Shown here: positions 57,373-64,000 of the stretch, piece after piece | How the letters are laid out: each line of letters begins with the position of its first letter | Position numbering within the stretch: the first letter of the stretch is position 1 | Source: Candidatus Petromonas tenebris | GTDB lineage: Bacteria > Bacillota > Clostridia > Peptostreptococcales > Caminicellaceae | Assembly (NCBI GenBank): GCA_014236755.1 | Contig: JACCKY010000015.1 | Coordinates: forward strand, 58,108 to 122,107 | Direction of reading: 5' to 3' | Length of the DNA: 64,000 nt | Translations under genes and position numbers: made by a program | The notes under the pieces: generated by a model | What the model saw: the letters and a program-made list of their open reading frames with translations, nothing else | The model's database searches: none | What the model was told of the DNA's origin: nothing

Positions 57373-57377
57373 CGTCG

Positions 57378-57755
57378 TCAGACGCCTTTTTTCAGTATTG
57401 GACTCTTAGATATACGCCAATAACCCTTACGGGTATTAGCATATTGCCAAGCTTTGTATTTTGGAATGCCAAGTTTCCTAAGATTGACAAATTTAGTTTT
57501 AACTTTCTTCCATTGTTTCCTTATACAAGCTCTAAGCCTTCTTCTAGTCCATTCGTCTATTTCTCTAAGTTTACCTTTCATATCAGCTATTTTAAAATAG
57601 TTTACCCAACCGACTGCAAGGAGGTTAAGCCTTTTAATCCTCCATTCCATGCTTGTACCTACGTTTCTATTTGCGATTTTTCTTATTTTATTCTTTAGTC
57701 TTTTAATGCTTTTCTCATGGGGTCTTATTCTTACCTTACCTTTATTAATATATGT
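57378..57755 (-). pseudogene. group II intron maturase remnant (C-terminal part)
   Basis: About 125 codons remain of a protein normally over 400. After an in-frame TAG the frame reads KGKVRIRPHEKSIKRLK..., then MEWRIKRLNLLAVGWVNYF (the maturase/X domain) and ends SPILKKGV. All reverse transcriptase motifs, including YADD, are absent. The 5' junction lies right after the intron segment GTACCTGTCTAAACC, showing an internal deletion. The C terminus is also shortened. Confidence 0.85.
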
Positions 57756-58143
57756 CTATCCTAGGTTTAGACAGGTACTATGACCTCTGCTGACTTCTCA
57801 AGGCTTAGCTATACATCACTGTATAGCTTGTCATCTCGAAGTTCATCTTAATGACGTACCCTTGAGACCTCTCGGGATAAGCGTAACCACTTTCCTCCCA
57901 TATATCCGCCACATTTACTGCATAAACCTTCGGACCGTTTTGGGCTTTGTTTTGTGATGCAAACTCACCCAGTTTATACAGCCTCAAATGTGGTTCGTAT
58001 ACCTCGGACCGGGATTTTGCATCCGACTTCCTTCAGATTCCACCTCACGATGAACACCCTTGCCCTTGGCTAGTGGTTGGCACGGCGGGCCCCCACAGTG
58101 GACTTTCACCACCTAGTCGCTACGCATGCCCGGCACACATCAT

Positions 58144-58177
58144 AAAAAGACAGCGTCCTTCTGGAACGCTGTCTTTT
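58144..58177 (-). terminator. deoC terminator / group IIC intron target
   Basis: Stem AAAAGACAGCG/CGCTGTCTTTT plus inner TCC/GGA pairs and loop AGAA, followed on the minus strand by TTTTTATGAT and then the intron 5' end. A terminator hairpin immediately upstream is the known recognition feature of class C introns. Confidence 0.9.
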
Positions 58178-58180
58178 ACA

Positions 58181-58849
58181 TTAATATCCTGAGTCGTTAC
58201 TACCTTTACCCGTTACAATTGCAATGGATGAACTTGCACCTATACGGTTTGCCCCAGCTTCTATCATCTGAAGTGCTTTGTCCCTATCTCTTATCCCACC
58301 AGAAGCCTTCACTCCCATATCGGTACCTACAGTATCTCTCATTAATTTTATGTCATGTACTGTAGCTCCTCCTGTACTAAAACCCGTCGAAGTTTTTACA
58401 AAGTGGGCTCCTGCTTCCTTTGAGATCTGACAGGCTTTTATCTTTTCTTCTTCAGTTAGAAGACAGGTTTCAATTATTACTTTTAGAATAGCTTTATCTT
58501 TTATAGCATCTACAACTGCTTTGATATCTTCTTTGACTATATCGTATTCTCTATTTTTAAGTGCTGCAATATTTATTACCATATCTATTTCATCTGCTCC
58601 GCTTTTAACGGCTTTCTTAGCTTCAAAGGCTTTCACTTCTTTAGTTGTGGCTCCCAAAGGAAAACCAACAACTGATGTAATCTTCACATCTGAACCTTCC
58701 AGTTCTTTTTTTGCTAGAGGCACGTAATAAGGGTTTACACAAACGGAATAGAAACCACATTCCTTCGCCTCATTACAAACCTTTATTACATCTTCCTTTC
58801 TTGTTTCAGGTTTAAGTATTGTATGGTCTATAAACTTTGCAATATCCAT
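58181..58849 (-). CDS. deoC: deoxyribose-phosphate aldolase
   Basis: Class I aldolase cleaving 2-deoxyribose-5-phosphate to acetaldehyde and glyceraldehyde-3-phosphate. The 222 aa show the Schiff-base Lys152 (FVKTSTGF), Lys181 (VKASGGIRD) and Asp89. It is 11 bp downstream of pduL. The acetaldehyde from this reaction could feed acetyl-CoA metabolism served by PduL, which is inference. Confidence 0.96.
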   Translation of the reverse strand: MDIAKFIDHTILKPETRKEDVIKVCNEAKECGFYSVCVNPYYVPLAKKELEGSDVKITSVVGFPLGATTKEVKAFEAKKAVKSGADEIDMVINIAALKNREYDIVKEDIKAVVDAIKDKAILKVIIETCLLTEEEKIKACQISKEAGAHFVKTSTGFSTGGATVHDIKLMRDTVGTDMGVKASGGIRDRDKALQMIEAGANRIGASSSIAIVTGKGSNDSGY

Positions 58850-58860
58850 ATTTTCACCTG

Positions 58861-59436
58861 CTATTTAATAATTTCTACTTTGTCACCATTTTTTAATCCA
58901 GCTGCATTACCTTCATCTATGTCAACGTGCATTTCTAAAGCATAGTTAGGATTTACCCTTACTAAAACGTTTTCGAAAATTAGACCTCTTTTACCTCCAA
59001 CTTTTATCTTAACAATATCCTTGTCTTTCACTCCAAATTTTTCAGCATCACTTGTATGCATATGAATATGCCTTGCTGCAGCAATTATACCTTCTTCAAG
59101 TTCTACTTCCCCTTTAGGTCCAACAATTTTTGCTCCAGGACTGCCTACTAAATCACCTGAATCTTTTACAGGTGGCTTTACACCTAATAAGAATCCGTCA
59201 GTTACAGAAATTTCTACCTGAGTTTTACTCCTAGCAGGACCTAATACTCTTACCCCTTTTAAAGTACCTTTTGGTCCGACAATGTCAACCTTTTCATTAG
59301 CCGCATACTGTCCCGGTTGAGAAAGGTCCTTATACTTTGTCAATTCATAACCTTCTCCGAATAATGTATCTATGTGTTCCTTGCTTAAATGTAAATGTCG
59401 GTTAGATAATCCAACTGGAATTAATAATTCACTCAT
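58861..59436 (-). CDS. pduL: phosphate propanoyltransferase, PduL type
   Basis: Zinc acyltransferase converting acyl-CoA and phosphate to acyl-phosphate, an alternative to Pta. The 191 aa have the metal-binding histidines in [11 protein letters not shown] (His14, His16, His21) and ARHIHMH (His123, His125, His127). No N-terminal microcompartment-targeting extension and no shell genes nearby, so a cytosolic enzyme acting on acetyl-CoA or propionyl-CoA is likely. RBS AAAGGAGG. Confidence 0.93.
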   Translation of the reverse strand: MSELLIPVGLSNRHLHLSKEHIDTLFGEGYELTKYKDLSQPGQYAANEKVDIVGPKGTLKGVRVLGPARSKTQVEISVTDGFLLGVKPPVKDSGDLVGSPGAKIVGPKGEVELEEGIIAAARHIHMHTSDAEKFGVKDKDIVKIKVGGKRGLIFENVLVRVNPNYALEMHVDIDEGNAAGLKNGDKVEIIK

Positions 59437-59549
59437 ATTTTTTCCTCCTTTTTAGTTTTAAAATATGTATACATTATACAGATTTATTATTATATAATTT
59501 TCTCTACTTGTCAAATGCATTTTAATTGAAAATTTAATATTAAGTGATG

Positions 59550-59720
59550 AACAACTTTAAGATTCAATTTATAGTACTCTAGGGATTTTGAGGTTTCCTT
59601 CTGAGCGATTTTGAAGTATTTGTTGTTACCTTTATCTTAAATTAAAATAAAGCAACAAATCTTCACATGATCCAGAAGGATTCTCAAAATCCTAATAAAT
59701 TTAACCTCGAACTTTGTTAT
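59550..59720. repeat. long palindromic element, diverged copy D
   Basis: About 170 bp between the MTH1187-like gene and pduL. The arms AGGATTTTGAG-like GGGATTTTGAGG and CTCAAAATCC, and the inner TTTGTTG/CAACAAA, form a long hairpin. The core GTTTCCTTCTGAGCGATTTTG / CTTCACATGATCCAGAAG parallels the core and bulges of copies A-C but at low identity. It fills this 295 bp gap. Confidence 0.65.
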
Positions 59721-59731
59721 CTATAAAACTT

Positions 59732-60031
59732 TTAAAATTTATTAATAACTGAATCAACTTTATCTTTCATCGTGGAAACCTTATCTCTACGATCATCTAT
59801 TCTAATAGTAGTTGAAACTCTAAAAGCTCCCTTCTTAAAGGGCACTTCATGCATCTTTCTTATTGCCTGCAAAATGACATCCAAGTCTCCTTCTATTATG
59901 GTCCCCATTGGAGTTAATTGATACTTAATTTTTTTTTCGCTTTGCAAAACCTTATGACAATCTGCAACGTATTTACTTAAACTTGTACTCTTTGTCCCAA
60001 GGGGTACTATAGTTACCTCTACTATGGCCAT
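59732..60031 (-). CDS. MTH1187 family thiamine-binding-type protein
   Basis: Ferredoxin-like fold protein of 99 aa from the MTH1187/YkoF-like family (DUF77), whose members bind thiamine or related pyrimidines. It begins MAIVEVTIVPLGTKSTSLSKYV and has YQLTPMGTIIEGDLDVIL and STTIRIDDRRD, all typical. It follows the Fe-S flavoprotein gene by 15 bp. Ligand is inferred from family. Confidence 0.88.
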   Translation of the reverse strand: MAIVEVTIVPLGTKSTSLSKYVADCHKVLQSEKKIKYQLTPMGTIIEGDLDVILQAIRKMHEVPFKKGAFRVSTTIRIDDRRDKVSTMKDKVDSVINKF

Positions 60032-60046
60032 TAAAAATTCCTCCTT

Positions 60047-60619
60047 TCATATATTACATAAAGATTCACCTATTTCATAGGCCTTTCTTAAAACATCTTT
60101 TCTTTCTTGTACGAAGATTTTATCTGTATTATCTACCAGCAGGTTTTTATAATAATCAGCATTTATAGACCTGAAAAATAAGTCCATTACAACTAAAGCA
60201 CCTACAAAACCGTCATCATTCTGTTTTGCACCTGCAGTACAAATAAAAATCCCCTTACGCTCTTTACACCTGTCTATAGAAGAATTATTCAAAATATATT
60301 TACTGGACCAAAATGCCTGGCACCTATCAATCATTATTTTAGTAAGACTACTAACTGAATTGAAATATAGTGGTGAAGCTACAATAATTACATCAGAATT
60401 ATCAAATTCTTTGTATAGCTTCTGCATGTCGTCGTCAAGTGTACACTTTCCAGTATCTCCACATTTATAACAGGCAATACATGGATTGATCCTAATCTTT
60501 TTCAGCTCATACTTTGTTATATCATTGGTGCATTTTCTTATACCTTTAATCACTTCGTTAAGAAGTATATCTGTATTTTTGTTAACTCTAGGACTACCTA
60601 GTATAGCTAAAACCTTCAA
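60047..60619 (-). CDS. NADPH-dependent FMN reductase / Fe-S flavoprotein-like
   Basis: Flavodoxin-fold oxidoreductase of 190 aa. The phosphate loop GSPRVNKNTD is at the N terminus. A compact cysteine motif C47-X2-C50-X2-C53-X5-C59 follows, as in iron-sulfur flavoproteins. ASPLYFNSVSSLTK forms the FMN isoalloxazine loop. The start is TTG behind GGAGG. A redox role in an anaerobe is likely; an Fe-S cluster is inferred from the cysteines. Confidence 0.85.
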   Translation of the reverse strand: MKVLAILGSPRVNKNTDILLNEVIKGIRKCTNDITKYELKKIRINPCIACYKCGDTGKCTLDDDMQKLYKEFDNSDVIIVASPLYFNSVSSLTKIMIDRCQAFWSSKYILNNSSIDRCKERKGIFICTAGAKQNDDGFVGALVVMDLFFRSINADYYKNLLVDNTDKIFVQERKDVLRKAYEIGESLCNI

Positions 60620-60865
60620 GTCTAAACCTCCATATAGTGTTTAATTTTCTCATTATTTATATTTTACTATAACTCAAAATAAATTCCAATCAGTACATAA
60701 AGTATGAATGATTTACAAAGATTATTATTAATTATACAAGACAAACTTTAAAAATAAGATGTAATAGGAAAAAAATTAATTTTTTGTTTTTATTTATAAA
60801 CTGTTGGATATATATATAAAGGATAATTGTTAAAAACTCAATCAAAAATATTAGGAGGTTATTCT

Positions 60866-61240
60866 ATGAAAACATTAGGTCAATTTTTACAAACTGGTGA
60901 TTGGAAAGGAGAAAAGCATGTACCTGTTATCCATTCACCTGAAAAAGTTAAAGCTGGAGAAGCCTTTGAACTCAAAATATCTATTGGGGATGAAATTAAA
61001 CATCCAAATACTCTTGAACATCATATATCATGGTTTAAAGTCTTTTTCCATCCCGAAGGTGCTAAGTTCCCGGTTGAAATAGGTAACTTTAAATTTACAG
61101 CCCATGGTGAAAGTGATATATTTGATGAACCTGTAGTAGCTACTACTGTAAAGTTGAGCAAATCAGGAACTCTATATGCACTAAGTTACTGCAATATCCA
61201 TGGCCTTTGGGAAAATTCAAAGGAGATTACAGTAGAATAA
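60866..61240 (+). CDS. superoxide reductase (neelaredoxin type)
   Basis: Reduces superoxide to hydrogen peroxide without making oxygen, used by anaerobes. The ATG at 60866 behind AGGAGG gives 124 aa; an upstream frame extension is not needed. Iron ligands are His18 (EKHVP, with Glu16 and Lys17), His46, His52, Cys109 and His112 (SYCNIHG). No N-terminal desulforedoxin domain, so it is the one-iron class. The peroxide made would be a substrate for the peroxiredoxin coded 2 kb away. Confidence 0.95.
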   Translation: MKTLGQFLQTGDWKGEKHVPVIHSPEKVKAGEAFELKISIGDEIKHPNTLEHHISWFKVFFHPEGAKFPVEIGNFKFTAHGESDIFDEPVVATTVKLSKSGTLYALSYCNIHGLWENSKEITVE

Positions 61241-61246
61241 AAATAA

Positions 61247-61272
61247 GCCCCGCAAATGTGGGGCCTTTTTTA
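61247..61272. terminator. terminator after superoxide reductase
   Basis: Stem GCCCCGC/GTGGGGC (one G-U) with loop AAAT, followed on the plus strand by CTTTTTTAT. On the minus strand it is followed by TTATTTTTATT, so it can also end the convergent small gene. Confidence 0.9.
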
Positions 61273-61443
61273 TGCCATCGCTTTTTCTAATTTATCAAGA
61301 TGCTGTAGTGGAAAATGTCTTAATAATTCTTTAAACTGTTCTACAGTTAATCCTTGAGTAGTAGTATATATTCTTATTTTTTCTTCTAATCCAGCATTTA
61401 TAAATTTTTGTTTAATCTCCTCAAAATTTGGGACTTGAGCCAT
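61270..61443 (-). CDS. small protein of unknown function
   Basis: A 57 aa frame beginning at the ATG at 61443, well spaced behind GAGGAG; longer in-frame starts are less likely. It reads MAQVPNFEEIKQKFINAGLE..., helical with mixed charge, without cysteines or a membrane segment. TVEQFKELLRHFP might be a helix-turn-helix-like pair, but I do not recognise a family. It is convergent with the superoxide reductase and shares its terminator. Confidence 0.6.
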   Translation of the reverse strand: MAQVPNFEEIKQKFINAGLEEKIRIYTTTQGLTVEQFKELLRHFPLQHLDKLEKAMA

Positions 61444-61532
61444 AATATCACTCCTCATAATATTTTTTACAATATTAGTATTGGAGTTTTGGAAAATTTT
61501 ATACTAAAATCTATGAAATTAGATAGTAAATT

Positions 61533-62069
61533 TTATTCATATACCTCCTGCTTTAACGTTGCTATGAAAGGTAGATTTCTGTATTTTTCAGCATAATCAA
61601 TTCCATAACCAACTATAAATTCGTCTGGTATCTCAAACCCAATATAATCTATCTTGATATCAGCCTTTCTTCTCTCAGGCTTATCAAGCAAAGAGCATAT
61701 CTTTATACTCTTAGGACCTCTGGTTATTAGATTTTCACGCAAATATTTTAAGGTTAATCCCGTATCTATTATGTCTTCTACTATCAAAATATTTTTATTT
61801 TCTATACTGAAGTCCAAATCCTTTATTATTTTTACAACACCTGAACTTTCTGTGTATGATCCATAACTAGAGACAGCCATAAAATCTATAGTAACTGGTA
61901 CTGTGATTTTTCTTATTAAATCACTTAGGAATACGTTGGCGCCCTTTAGTACCCCTATTATAAACAGATCTTCTCCTTTATAGTCTTCACTAATAAGCTT
62001 TCCCAATTCCTGGACTTTTTTTGCTATTTTATCTTCAGTAAATAAAACTTCTTTAATATCATTTATCAA
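61533..62069 (-). CDS. hpt: hypoxanthine phosphoribosyltransferase
   Basis: Salvages hypoxanthine and guanine to IMP and GMP. The PRPP loop ILIVEDIIDTGLTL and the catalytic-loop region SSYGSYTESSG are present. The TTG at 62069, six bases behind AGGTG, gives 178 aa; a GTG at 62078 is the alternative. Usually found with tilS and ftsH, but here it stands alone. Confidence 0.93.
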   Translation of the reverse strand: MINDIKEVLFTEDKIAKKVQELGKLISEDYKGEDLFIIGVLKGANVFLSDLIRKITVPVTIDFMAVSSYGSYTESSGVVKIIKDLDFSIENKNILIVEDIIDTGLTLKYLRENLITRGPKSIKICSLLDKPERRKADIKIDYIGFEIPDEFIVGYGIDYAEKYRNLPFIATLKQEVYE

Positions 62070-62169
62070 TTTTAACACCTGCCTTTAAAATTACTATAGT
62101 TAGTATAACATAAAACCTGTACAATTCAAGCTAAAATTCTAAAAATATTCGCTGATTTGTGATGGCAAA

Positions 62170-62481
62170 TTAATGTTCCTCATGATTTAAATCATCTTTT
62201 ACTTCATATTCAACATTTTCTATAGTTTTATTCCTATCAATATTTTCTCCTTCTTTTGCCAAAATATATTTATCCAACTCATCGGATACTTTTGAAATAA
62301 TATAAACTGCAAGTACTGCATCATCAATGAACCCAAACCCAAGAACTGGATCAGGCAATATATCAAAGGGTAAAAAGACATAAAGAAGCATAGATATTAT
62401 TAACGTTTTTTTAAGAAAACCAACATTTTTATCTAATAAGTAATTGGGTAGAACTTTAATCCGTTTGATAAATTTAATCAT
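62170..62481 (-). CDS. DUF1232 (YkvA family) membrane protein
   Basis: The 103 aa protein has two membrane segments and the family motif in variant form: LPFDILPDPVLGFGFIDDAVLAVYI (core LPxDxxPD...G.xDDA). YkvA/DUF1232 function is unknown. The C-terminal 30 residues are polar. It is divergent from the peroxiredoxin gene. Confidence 0.85.
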   Translation of the reverse strand: MIKFIKRIKVLPNYLLDKNVGFLKKTLIISMLLYVFLPFDILPDPVLGFGFIDDAVLAVYIISKVSDELDKYILAKEGENIDRNKTIENVEYEVKDDLNHEEH

Positions 62482-62632
62482 AGCCTTAATATAACCTGTA
62501 TTTTTATGTTTGGAATAATATTTTCTACTAATAAAAATCCTCTCCTTTCAAAATAGTATATACTAATAAAATAGTAGTTCTTATTTTTATTATAAAATAT
62601 GATCACATGGATATTTTAATTTTATACCCCTT

Positions 62633-62657
62633 TTTATTATTCCAAATTAATAATAAA
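62633..62657. promoter_or_regulatory. candidate operator ahead of the peroxiredoxin gene
   Basis: A perfect 9 bp inverted repeat TTTATTATT-N7-AATAATAAA lies about 107 bp upstream of the peroxiredoxin start. It resembles AT-rich boxes of Fur/PerR regulators in base content, but the spacing is not the 7-1-7 PerR box. In such AT-rich DNA chance is possible. Confidence 0.35.
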
Positions 62658-62763
62658 TTTCCTTTAATATTGATTAAAAATATAAAATTCTTTCGTTTAA
62701 AATTGACCTTTATTGGGAATAAAAATAATAGCCTAAAAAAATTATACCAAAGGAGGATTACAT

Positions 62764-63309
62764 ATGGTTGATAGACTTGTAGGAGCAAAGGCTCCTGATT
62801 TTGAAATGAAGACAGCTTTAGGTGATGCTGAAAACTTTGGCAAAGTAAGTTTAAAGGATTATAAAGGCAAATGGTTAGTATTATTCTTTTATCCGTTAGA
62901 TTTTACTTTCGTTTGACCTACAGAAATCACTGGGTTCAGTGATAAATATGAGGAATTCAAAAAACTCAATGCCGATGTCCTAGGTGTAAGTACAGACAGT
63001 ATTTATTCACATAAAGCTTGGATGAATACCCCAAGAAGTGAATTTGGTCTAGAAAAACTGAACTTTCCACTTGCATCGGATATTACCCATCAAGTCTCCA
63101 AAGACTATGGTGTTTATATAGAAGATGAAGGGATAGCTACTAGAGGACTTTTCATAATAGATCCCGATGGTATAATAAAATATCAGGTAGTTCATGACTT
63201 AAATGTAGGTAGAAGTGCTTCTGAAGTTTTAAGAGTTCTACGTGCCCTTCAAACTGGAGGATTATGCCCCCTTGAATGGGAACCTGGAGATGAGCTTTTA
63301 GAAGGTTAA
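62764..63309 (+). CDS. selenocysteine-containing typical 2-Cys peroxiredoxin
   Basis: AhpC/Prx1-type peroxidase that reduces hydrogen peroxide and hydroperoxides. The frame opens at ATG 62764 behind AAAGGAGG, meets TGA at 62914-62916 (codon 51) and continues to TAA at 63307, 181 codons in all. The TGA lies exactly where the peroxidatic Cys belongs: [13 protein letters not shown]. Downstream residues remain fully conserved, including the catalytic-site Arg region ([12 protein letters not shown]) and the resolving Cys in GGLCPLEW near the C terminus. A SECIS-like hairpin follows the TGA. A plain ORF call would see only the part from 63022. Recoding is inferred, not shown; a point mutation of TGT/TGC to TGA is the alternative. 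Confidence 0.9.
62926..62943 (+). promoter_or_regulatory. bacterial SECIS-like hairpin
   Basis: Nine bases after the TGA, ATCACTG pairs perfectly with CAGTGAT around loop GGTT. The loop begins 16 bases past the TGA, inside the window described for bacterial SECIS elements, and opens with the GG pair typical for SelB recognition. It lies within the coding sequence (codons for ITGFSD). Confidence 0.8.
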
Positions 63310-63376
63310 ATATTTGGTCAGGCCTTGATCAAGAATTTTCAAACTTATCTCATAAAAATTTTTAAGGGAGAATTTT

Positions 63377-63750
63377 GTGAGTGGTGCATTGAAAATAGTT
63401 AAATATGCAATGGATATGGAGCTTAAGGGACAAGAGTTTTATAAAAGCTTTAAAGACAAAGTGAAAAATCCTGATATAAAACAGTTGTTTGAAAATTTTG
63501 CGTCGCTTCTAATATTAACCTGGAAGAAGCCATGGCAGATCTTCCATTAATCAGAATGGCTTATATGCTGGAAAATGATTTTGCTAAGTTCTATGAAAAC
63601 GCCATAGAATATTTTAAAAATGATTTAGAAGCACAAAAAGTATTAAAAGAACTAGCTAAATGGGAACATAATCATCGTGAAATTTTCTATAAAGAATATC
63701 AGAATTTAATACAGCAAAATTGGTTTACCCAAGGATTTACTCCCTTCTAA
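63377..63750 (+). pseudogene. ferritin-like (rubrerythrin-type) gene with internal deletion
   Basis: From GTG 63377 (behind GGGAG) the frame reads SGALKIVKYAMDMELKGQEFY...LFENFA, a ferritin-like first helix. It then shifts and stops at 63548. In the frame two bases on, NINLEEAMADLPLIRMAYMLEND runs to 63750 with ENDFAKFY and WEHNHREIF, the second half of the same family. The switch is near 63505. The helix that should give the first ExxH pair is absent, so a segment is probably deleted rather than a simple indel. It would encode a di-iron peroxidase if whole. It lies 67 bp after the peroxiredoxin and may be cotranscribed. Confidence 0.8.
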
Positions 63751-63775
63751 AAAAGGTTCTTTGTCAATAGTTGGA

Positions 63776-63799
63776 GCAGGTATTCCATAGAATGCCTGC
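63776..63799 (+). terminator. hairpin after the ferritin-like pseudogene
   Basis: Ten-pair stem GCAGGTATTC/GAATGCCTGC (one U-G) with loop CATA, followed by CTCTTCTT. A moderate terminator for the peroxiredoxin/ferritin-like unit. Confidence 0.6.
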
Positions 63800-64000
63800 C
63801 TCTTCTTAATTTAGACGACTTTTTATAGTTGCTTTTTAATTGAGTTTCTTATCTTATATTTGGGACATAGATTAATATTCTATCCTTCCTTTGATATTGA
63901 AGTTCTCTATTATCTGTTATTCTGCTGATGAATTTTAAGGATTATTGTTATAATTTGTTGTATTTTTACTATTGCCTCGGAAATAGTAAATATTTTCAAA
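63800..64000. other. unassigned right end of window
   Basis: No open frame of useful length on either strand. The texture (many short frames with stops, read on the minus strand) could be a decayed coding end or transposon edge, but I recognise nothing specific. The window ends here. Confidence 0.3.

Larger units (their letters stand above)
56981..58138 (-). mobile_element. degenerate group IIC intron, RT region deleted
   Basis: On the minus strand the element starts GTGTGCCGGGCATG at 58138, the group IIC 5' end as in the Oceanobacillus iheyensis intron. Conserved segments follow: CAAGGGTGT, GGAATCTGAAGGAAG, GATGAGTTTGCAT-like GGTGAGTTTGCATCAC, CAAAACAAAGCC and GTCAGCAGAGGTCATAGTAC. It ends with domains V and VI and CTCCTACTCGAT near 56981. 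It lies directly behind the deoC terminator, the usual insertion site for class C introns. Most of the intron-encoded protein is missing and its domain IV contains extra repeat sequence, so it is not self-mobile. Confidence 0.88.

Noticed and set aside
57805..57987. Minus-strand 60 aa frame in the intron 5' half
   Set aside because: It reads through conserved structural RNA of intron domain I, so the open frame is incidental.
57444..58365. Several plus-strand open frames of 79-84 aa across the intron region
   Set aside because: They are antisense to the group II intron RNA, the maturase remnant and deoC, and have no family likeness or RBS.
62603..62788. Minus-strand 61 aa frame upstream of the peroxiredoxin
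   Set aside because: AT-rich, no RBS, overlaps the peroxiredoxin start and promoter region. Composition looks like chance.
63022..63309. A separate 95 aa peroxiredoxin-like ORF starting at 63022
   Set aside because: It is only the downstream part of the 181-codon frame that begins at 62764. The upstream part is in the same frame, has the RBS and is interrupted only by the recodable TGA.
63800..64000. Decayed transposase on the minus strand
   Set aside because: I could find no conserved transposase motif or terminal repeat, only short frames, so it is left unassigned.

Overview
This 64 kb window is chromosomal DNA of a low-GC, endospore-forming, anaerobic Firmicute of the class Clostridia, in my reading closest to the Tissierellales/Peptostreptococcales side. 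The grounds are very AT-rich intergenic DNA, strong AGGAGG-type ribosome sites, the sporulation genes spoIVA, spoIIGA, sigE, sigG and a Spo0E-like gene, a mur/fts cluster that runs into spoIIGA-sigE-sigG, and an anaerobe-type oxygen defence set (superoxide reductase, ferritin-like protein, selenocysteine peroxiredoxin). The genus is inference. Nearly all genes lie on the minus strand. The plus-strand exceptions are rqcH, ychF, the superoxide reductase, the peroxiredoxin and a broken ferritin-like gene.

Layout, left to right (minus-strand operons read right to left). 1-11 kb: a housekeeping run dapF, yicC, remA, gmk, rpoZ, coaBC, priA, def, fmt, a DUF116 protein, a membrane zinc peptidase and rsmB. 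11-13 kb: rqcH on the plus strand, convergent with pyrR across a shared terminator. 13-21 kb: rluD-type synthase, DksA-like yteA, a DUF5665 protein, mtnN, then divIVA, ylmH, ylmG, sepF, ylmE and a HlyD-like adaptor. 21-30 kb: a tRNA-Pro, spoIVA, gpsA, der, a DUF512 radical-SAM-like protein, the YIEGIA pair, pgeF and nrdR. 30-34 kb: ymxH, sigG, sigE, spoIIGA. 34-50.4 kb: the division and cell-wall cluster from mraZ to ftsZ, without ftsA. 50.5-57 kb: a Spo0E-like peptide, lgt, ymfH, ymfF, a membrane-anchored chelatase-like protein and ychF. 57-58.1 kb: a degenerate group IIC intron directly behind the deoC terminator. 58-64 kb: deoC, pduL, a thiamine-binding-type protein, an Fe-S flavoprotein-like protein, superoxide reductase, hpt, a DUF1232 protein, the selenocysteine peroxiredoxin and a ferritin-like pseudogene.

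The most notable item is the peroxiredoxin at 62764-63309. Its peroxidatic cysteine codon is an in-frame TGA followed by a hairpin placed like a bacterial SECIS, so plain ORF calling splits or loses the gene. Other points are a family of long palindromic elements (three close copies plus one diverged), one of which appears inserted in a small hairpin repeat that exists empty elsewhere; the RT-deleted group IIC intron; promoters matching sigma-E, sigma-F and Spo0A/sigma-A consensus ahead of spoIVA, sigG and spoIIGA; MraZ boxes ahead of mraZ; and a chelatase-fold membrane protein that lacks the usual metal-binding residues.

Everything here comes from reading the sequence. No database search or folding program was run. 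Family names rest on recognised motifs and gene order.
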